Assembly (NCBI RefSeq): GCF_019417665.1
Contig: NZ_DXUU01000032.1
Span: forward strand, 1-34,759
Direction of reading: 5' to 3'
From: Ruminococcus sp.
GTDB taxonomy: Bacteria > Bacillota > Clostridia > Oscillospirales > Ruminococcaceae
Length of the DNA stretch: 34,759 nucleotides
Shown one piece after another: positions 29,773-34,759 of this stretch. A program made the position numbers and the translations under genes. Under the pieces are notes generated by a model. It saw only the letters and a list, made by a program, of their open reading frames with translations, made no database searches and was not told the origin of the DNA. Positions within the stretch are counted from its first letter, which is position 1. Each line of letters starts with the position of its first letter.

Positions 29773-30059
29773 TATTCCGACGATATGCAAACCCGATGCA
29801 GCTGCTCGGTATTGCACTGGAGCAGCATACATTTTGTGAAACTGTGTGCAAAATATATGAGGAGGAATCCCAGCAGCAATGTTGGGATTTTTTCTTGCAC
29901 AAGGTGCACGGAAAGTCATTCCAGCAGTTCATGGATGAGTGTGCTCAAGAAAAACCACATGGCACAAGCGGCATACGCAAAGAGGACTGTGCAAAGCTGG
30001 CGGCGGCAAACGTGAAGAAATTTCAAAACATGACATTTGGGCAAGCGCAGAAATTTTGA
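29718..30059 (+). CDS. tail assembly chaperone T-like extension (made by -1 frameshift)
   Basis: After a -1 slip at 29712-29718, translation continues in this frame for 113 codons, giving a 232-aa GT-type fusion with the first 119 codons of the G-like gene. The segment around 29763 reads QELIFRRYANPMQLLGIA, a continuous natural-looking protein across the G stop. An ATG at 29796 could give a separate 87-aa product, but no ribosome site precedes it. This matches the G/GT arrangement of siphophages. Confidence 0.65.
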   Translation, partial: HGAAAICGGRGIAGFQELIFRRYANPMQLLGIALEQHTFCETVCKIYEEESQQQCWDFFLHKVHGKSFQQFMDECAQEKPHGTSGIRKEDCAKLAAANVKKFQNMTFGQAQKF

Positions 30060-30074
30060 TAGGAGGTGTGAGAC

Positions 30075-32585
30075 ATCGAACTGTTTAAGTTATTCGGCAC
30101 GATCGCCGTAAAAAACGAAGAAGCGAAAAAAGCGATTAAGGAAGCACAGAGCGATGCAGAAAATGCCGACAGCCGTATGACTAAGGCATTTAAAAAGATT
30201 GGAAAAGCATTTCAATCTGCATTTCGACACAGCAAAGAAATTGAAGAAACATCCGATGCGCTTGGTGATGCGGCAAAGGAAACGGATTCTTTTGGAGACA
30301 AATCAGAGTCGGCTTCTGTTGGCTTAAAAGAGCTGACTGAAAAAATCAAGCAACAGGAAAAGGAACTGAATGCCCTTGAAACAGAATATAAGGACCTTTG
30401 TCTGCGCCAGGGAGAAAGCGGGGATGAGGCGAAAAAAACAGCTGATAAAATAAAGACGCTTTCATCCGGGCTGGAATATAATAAAAGCATTCTGAAGTCT
30501 GTCGAAGATGCAACGGATGATCTGAAAAAGTCGGATGATAAGCTTGAAAAATCGGTTGACGAACTGGACGATTCTTCGGACAAGGCAAGCGATTCCGTCC
30601 GCACCCTTGGCGATGAAGCGAAAAATACGGATGGTAAATTTACTGTCATGAAAGGCGCCATTGCAGATCTGATCGCAAAAGGATTTACCAAGCTCATTGA
30701 ACTTGCAGCAGAAGCTGGAAGAAAGCTGGTTGAATTCGGAAAAGACGCCGTAGAAGCCGCTGCGGCAGTATCTGCGGAAAATTCGTCCTTTGATCAGATT
30801 ATGGGTGATTACGCTCAGAATGCGCAGAAGAAGTTGGATGCCGTGGCAAGTGCCACAGGCGTTGTCAACACACGCCTGACAGCAAGCATGACCTCTATGA
30901 CGGCAAAATTCAAGGGGCTTGGTTTTGACGTGGAAGCAGCAACGACGCTTGCCGCAGATGGTCTTAGTCTTGCTTCGGATGCAGCTGCATTCTGGGATAA
31001 GTCTTTGGATGATTCTATGGGGGCACTGAATAGCTTCTTGAACGGATCCTATGAAGGCGGCGAAGCAATTGGTTTGTTTGCAAATGATACACAGATGGCA
31101 GCTTATGCTATAGAAAAAGGTGTTGTTGCAGATACCAAGGCATGGCAATCGTTGGATGAAGCTACAAAACAAGCAACCCGTTTGGAATACGCACAGAACA
31201 TGATGACTGCATCCGGTGCGGTTGGACAAGCTGCAAAAGAATCAGACCAGTATGCAAATACGCAGGCGAATCTGACGGAAAAATGGCGGCAATTTAAAGC
31301 AGAAGTCGGCGAACCAATTTTACAGGAATTTGTCAATCCTGCAATGGAAAAATTGTCTGGATTGGTGGATAAGGCAAGTGAAAAATTTCAAGAAATCAGT
31401 CCGAAAATCGGTGAGTTCAAAGATAAACTAGGGGAGTGGTGGGATAAGGCACAGTCTGTCGCTTCATTTGTGTCAGAATCATTTCAGCCGGTGCTGGATG
31501 CATTGAAAGGCGCATGGGATGACTTGAAAGAAGCGGTCTCGCCATTAACAGAAAAGTTGTCTGCGTTCGTAGAGAGTGGTGGCGCTGCTAGTACGGCAAT
31601 GTCATTATTTAGCGGTGCATGTGATGCAGTAGCAACGGCAATCGGTACGCTGTCTGCATTTATATCGCCTGTTATTTCAACAATCAGCAGCACAATTGCA
31701 GAGCATCTGCCAAAGTGGAAAGAGCATTTTCAAGAAATCGGGGAAAATTTAAACTGGTTAAAGCCGATTATTGCGGTGATTGGAACGGTATTTGCATACG
31801 TTGTGTCGTATGTTACTGGTATTCTAAACGGGTTTATCTCTGCACTTGATGGCATTTTTCAAGTGATTGAGGGTATATTCCAGTCCTTTGAAGGTGCGTT
31901 TGACATGATTGTCGGACTGCTCACAGGAGATATGGACAGAGCAACAGATGGTGCTCTGAATATGCAGAATGGCATGGTCAATATTTTTGGAGGATTATGG
32001 AATACCGTTTCTGGTTATCTCAGTGGTTTCCTGAATGGATTTAAGGATACATTTTCCGGTATTTACGAGGCTGTTTCAGAGAAATTCGGTGCGGTCAAAA
32101 CATTTGTTAGTGGCGTTGTTGACTGGCTCAAAGGGATATTTGACTTTAATTGGAGCCTTCCAGAAATCAAATTGCCGCATTTTAGTATGACAGGAGAATT
32201 CAGCATTGATCCTCCGTCTGTCCCACATTTTGGAATTGAGTGGTATGCGAAAGGCGCAGTGCTGAACCAGCCTACAATCTTTGGACTGAACCCTGATACT
32301 GGGGCAGCTATGATTGGCGGTGAAGCAGGTGCAGAGGCAGTCGCACCAATCAGTACACTGCAAAGCTACGTCAGAAGCGCAGTACAGGAGGAAAATGGCG
32401 GTATGAAAGATATGCTGTATGCGATCCTGTCGCTTTTGTCGGAACTACTGCCGCAGATCCTCACAGTGTCCGGTCACGAGATCACAATGGACAAAAAGAC
32501 GGTTGCGAAACTACTTGCCCCCGAAATGAACCGTGAGCTTGGTACATTACAGACGAGATCGAAAAGAGGTGTCTCTACAATATGA
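30075..32585 (+). CDS. tail tape measure protein
   Basis: AGGAGG (30061-30066) is 8 bases before codon ATC at 30075, and the frame reads ELFKLFGTIAVKNEEAKKA from there, the usual N-terminus of this family after the initiator. The first in-frame ATG (30177) would remove 34 natural-looking residues and has no ribosome site. From 30075 the protein is 836 aa: an N-terminal charged coiled coil (about 45-175), a long helical middle with hydrophobic stretches (about 530-660), and a C-terminal IFGLNPDTGAAMIGGEAGAE signature. It sets tail length and travels with the DNA. Confidence 0.88.
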   Translation: MELFKLFGTIAVKNEEAKKAIKEAQSDAENADSRMTKAFKKIGKAFQSAFRHSKEIEETSDALGDAAKETDSFGDKSESASVGLKELTEKIKQQEKELNALETEYKDLCLRQGESGDEAKKTADKIKTLSSGLEYNKSILKSVEDATDDLKKSDDKLEKSVDELDDSSDKASDSVRTLGDEAKNTDGKFTVMKGAIADLIAKGFTKLIELAAEAGRKLVEFGKDAVEAAAAVSAENSSFDQIMGDYAQNAQKKLDAVASATGVVNTRLTASMTSMTAKFKGLGFDVEAATTLAADGLSLASDAAAFWDKSLDDSMGALNSFLNGSYEGGEAIGLFANDTQMAAYAIEKGVVADTKAWQSLDEATKQATRLEYAQNMMTASGAVGQAAKESDQYANTQANLTEKWRQFKAEVGEPILQEFVNPAMEKLSGLVDKASEKFQEISPKIGEFKDKLGEWWDKAQSVASFVSESFQPVLDALKGAWDDLKEAVSPLTEKLSAFVESGGAASTAMSLFSGACDAVATAIGTLSAFISPVISTISSTIAEHLPKWKEHFQEIGENLNWLKPIIAVIGTVFAYVVSYVTGILNGFISALDGIFQVIEGIFQSFEGAFDMIVGLLTGDMDRATDGALNMQNGMVNIFGGLWNTVSGYLSGFLNGFKDTFSGIYEAVSEKFGAVKTFVSGVVDWLKGIFDFNWSLPEIKLPHFSMTGEFSIDPPSVPHFGIEWYAKGAVLNQPTIFGLNPDTGAAMIGGEAGAEAVAPISTLQSYVRSAVQEENGGMKDMLYAILSLLSELLPQILTVSGHEITMDKKTVAKLLAPEMNRELGTLQTRSKRGVSTI

Positions 32586-33325
32586 AAGGTGTAAGCTTTG
32601 ATGGAATGCACTCTTATAATGTGTTCGGAATGATCCTGAATTCATATGAGATAGGAGAAGCAGAACCCAATTATATGACTGTAAGCATTCCAGGCGCAGA
32701 CGGTGTGCTGGACTATACAGAGTATTTCGGAGACATCACCTATAAAAACAGGGATCTAAAATTTGAATTCACATTTATGTGCAGCCGAATGGAGTTGAAT
32801 AGTGCATATGCTGTTCTTCAGGCGAAGCTTCACGGCAGGAAAATGAAAGTGATTCTGGATGATGATAAAAATCATTACTATAGTGGTCGTGTATCTGTTG
32901 GTGCTCTGCTGCCAGACGGACAGCTTGGAACGGTAACAATCACAGCAAATTGTGAGCCATATAATTATGCGCTGGAAAGTAAGACAAGCTCTGTTGCCGG
33001 CTATACAAATCCGGGTCAAAGCGTGACCGGGAATATTGAAGATGCTTTTCGAGCAATCTTTATGACAATCCATAATAACGGGACATCGCCGGTTTCACCG
33101 ATGCTCTATGCGGAAAACCAGTATTATCTTTATCGTGTGATTTCCAGAAACGAAAGCGGCGTTAAATATGATGGGTTGAACAATGACGAATTGGTAGGGA
33201 CGGGCTGGCAGGACATGATACCGGATTTTGTGGTGGAAGGCGGAGAATCGTCAGAATTTGCTTTTGTGAGATCTGAACCAGGAGAATTGAAGGTTCAGGC
33301 AAAATGGCTAGAAAGGGGATTGTGA
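32582..33325 (+). CDS. dit: distal tail protein (Dit)
   Basis: The 247-aa protein overlaps the tape measure stop as ATGA. It matches the siphovirus Dit/gp19.1-like family: SFDGMHSYNVFGMILNSYEI, a middle with AKLHGRKMKVILDDD, and a C-terminal part with EPYNYALESK. Dit forms the hexameric hub at the tail tip that holds the Tal protein and receptor-binding proteins. Confidence 0.88.
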   Translation: MKGVSFDGMHSYNVFGMILNSYEIGEAEPNYMTVSIPGADGVLDYTEYFGDITYKNRDLKFEFTFMCSRMELNSAYAVLQAKLHGRKMKVILDDDKNHYYSGRVSVGALLPDGQLGTVTITANCEPYNYALESKTSSVAGYTNPGQSVTGNIEDAFRAIFMTIHNNGTSPVSPMLYAENQYYLYRVISRNESGVKYDGLNNDELVGTGWQDMIPDFVVEGGESSEFAFVRSEPGELKVQAKWLERGL

Positions 33326-33327
33326 TC

Positions 33328-34759
33328 ATGTACAAAACCGAAATTGATGGATCTCTGCTTTTCCAGACGGGTCTTGCTAACGGGATACAGTACTGTGAAG
33401 ATCCCATGCTGAATCTATCTGTCAATGCTGTGGACAGTTTTGAATTTACAGTATATCCGCAGAACCGTATCTATGAGAAGATCGGATGCATGAAGTCTCT
33501 AGTAAAGATCTGGCAGGATGAAAAGCTGTTGTACTACGGCAGGATTACAGGGTATTCTGAATCCATGTATGGCGCAAGATTATTTTACAGCGAGGGCGCA
33601 CTTGCCTGGTTGAACGACGAACCCGTCCCGGTGTATTCTATTTCCAGCATGACACCAGAGCAGGCGTTGCGGAAGTATATTGAAATGTATAATACGGCTG
33701 TAAAAGACAAATCTCATTGTTTCCGTGTTGGAACAGTAACTGTGGAAAAGGTAACAGAAAGCGGAAATGTCGGGACGATCCATCGTTCCAGCACACAGCG
33801 GCCATCGTATTGGAGTGAGATTAACGAAAAATTGATTAAACCTCTAGGGGGATTCCTGCGTATTACATACACAGCAGAGCCAGACTGCGCCGGTATCATT
33901 GACTGGCTTGCAGAACCGAATGAGATGTGTGACCAAGAGATACGATATACCAAGAATCTCATGAACTGTGAAAAAGAGGTTGACGGAACAGAGATTATTA
34001 CTGCGGTAGTGCCTTTAGGCAGGAAAACAGGGGCACAAAATGATGGGAACGATGTGCGGGACAATATCACGAAACAGGATGATAATGCAGCAACATCTAT
34101 TATTGCATCGTTTGTCAGTGCGGATCTTGTAAAATCTGGCGATATGATTTATAGCAAGTCCGGCGTAGAACAATACGGATTTATCAGAAAAACGGTTGTA
34201 TGGGATGATGAAGATCATGCATCTCTCCTGCACACTGCTGCACAGTGGCTTCTTGGGTATCAAAGTGCATTGCATTCCATCGATGTGGAAGCAATCGACA
34301 TTGCTGATGTGCAGGCTGATATTTCGCATTTTAAAATTGGCACAAATGTCAAAGTATATCTGCCAGGAGAAACCGTGCCAACGATAATGCCTATCACTAC
34401 CATTGAGATACCGATGTCGGATCCTTCCAGCAGCAGGATTCAGGTGGGAATTCGGGCAAGTGGAATTACAGAAGGGGCAAGCTCTGGCACATCTGGAGGT
34501 ATTGCGAATTCTGGAAACAGTATGCCGTCATCTGGGATAAAATATGAGTTGAAGAAATTCGGCTCTACTATCTCCCTAAAAGGATCGGACGGCAGCGAGA
34601 GCACGGTTGCAGACAGCGATACGGTGTACACCCACCCCACACATACACCGCACAGCAAGGGTTTTTATAAGTTTGCAAATGATGGTCAGGGGCATGTGTC
34701 CGACGCTGAGAAAGTGACAAAAAAGGATATCACTGATCTTGGGATACCTGGACAGGATA
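33328..34759 (+). CDS. tail-associated protein (Tal/endopeptidase tail), 3' end cut by window edge
   Basis: The ATG at 33328 opens a frame with no stop to the end of the window (477 codons seen). The start (YKTEIDGSLLFQTGLANGIQ) and the first 380 residues fit the Prophage_tail/gp44-like Tal family. After about residue 375 a Ser/Gly-rich linker appears, followed by VYTHPTHTPHSKGFYKFAND, a motif common near C-terminal fibre or peptidase regions. AAAGGGG precedes the start. It caps the tail tip and often degrades cell wall. The C-terminal activity cannot be judged here. Confidence 0.82.
   Translation, partial: MYKTEIDGSLLFQTGLANGIQYCEDPMLNLSVNAVDSFEFTVYPQNRIYEKIGCMKSLVKIWQDEKLLYYGRITGYSESMYGARLFYSEGALAWLNDEPVPVYSISSMTPEQALRKYIEMYNTAVKDKSHCFRVGTVTVEKVTESGNVGTIHRSSTQRPSYWSEINEKLIKPLGGFLRITYTAEPDCAGIIDWLAEPNEMCDQEIRYTKNLMNCEKEVDGTEIITAVVPLGRKTGAQNDGNDVRDNITKQDDNAATSIIASFVSADLVKSGDMIYSKSGVEQYGFIRKTVVWDDEDHASLLHTAAQWLLGYQSALHSIDVEAIDIADVQADISHFKIGTNVKVYLPGETVPTIMPITTIEIPMSDPSSSRIQVGIRASGITEGASSGTSGGIANSGNSMPSSGIKYELKKFGSTISLKGSDGSESTVADSDTVYTHPTHTPHSKGFYKFANDGQGHVSDAEKVTKKDITDLGIPGQD

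Noticed and set aside
1..34759. tRNA genes and CRISPR arrays
   Set aside because: I looked for tRNA-like cloverleaf segments and regularly spaced repeats and saw none; a covariance-model scan was not possible.

Overview
The window holds the left part of an integrated temperate siphophage in a low-to-medium GC Bacillota genome. A gut clostridium of the Ruminococcus/Oscillospiraceae kind is the likeliest host, but this is inferred from gene style, strong AGGAGG-type ribosome sites and TTGACA/TATAAT promoters; no host marker gene is present. The first 2.8 kb is AT-rich flanking DNA: the 3' part of a HerA-type ATPase gene, a short gene remnant, a palindromic intergenic repeat, and an intact AAA-ATPase/PD-(D/E)XK protein gene. 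The prophage probably begins between about 2783 and 2850, beside a large serine recombinase gene (2826-4262, minus). The right end of the prophage lies outside the window.

Lysogeny and control (2.8-7.6 kb). The integrase, a zinc-ribbon membrane protein with a duplicated C-terminal domain, and a CI/LexA-like repressor are on the minus strand. They face a Cro-like gene on the plus strand. The intervening region has two near-perfect promoters and a set of 17-bp palindromic operators. A DUF2513 gene on the minus strand has its own promoter and looks lysogen-expressed.

Early and replication genes (7.3-19.1 kb, plus strand) are noticeably GC-rich and tightly packed. They comprise a run of small genes, an SMC/RecF-like ATPase, a Sak4-like AAA ATPase, a DUF669 protein, an SF2 helicase, a PriCT/primase-helicase fusion, RusA and an ArpU/RinA-type regulator. 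A YafQ-type toxin-antitoxin pair sits antisense inside this operon with its own promoter and terminator. Base composition shifts to AT-richer inside the ArpU-like gene, which suggests a mosaic junction.

Late genes (19.1 kb to the end) run TerS, TerL, portal, MuF head protein, a cargo stretch, scaffold, N4-gp56-like capsid, connector and neck genes, major tail protein, two tail chaperones joined by a probable -1 frameshift, tape measure, Dit and a truncated Tal. This is SPP1-like siphovirus order. A promoter followed at once by a terminator precedes TerS, so the late operon is probably controlled by antitermination.

The most interesting part is 22.4-25.4 kb. The MuF protein carries a C-terminal HELGH zincin-like domain and is followed by an overlapping 53-codon gene, which together resemble a phage polymorphic toxin with a small partner. 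Just downstream lie short cargo genes, including an Acb2/Tad1-family anti-defence protein that would sequester CBASS or Thoeris signal nucleotides. These genes are separated by a repeated module of hairpin, T-tract, ATRCC and GAAAGGA.
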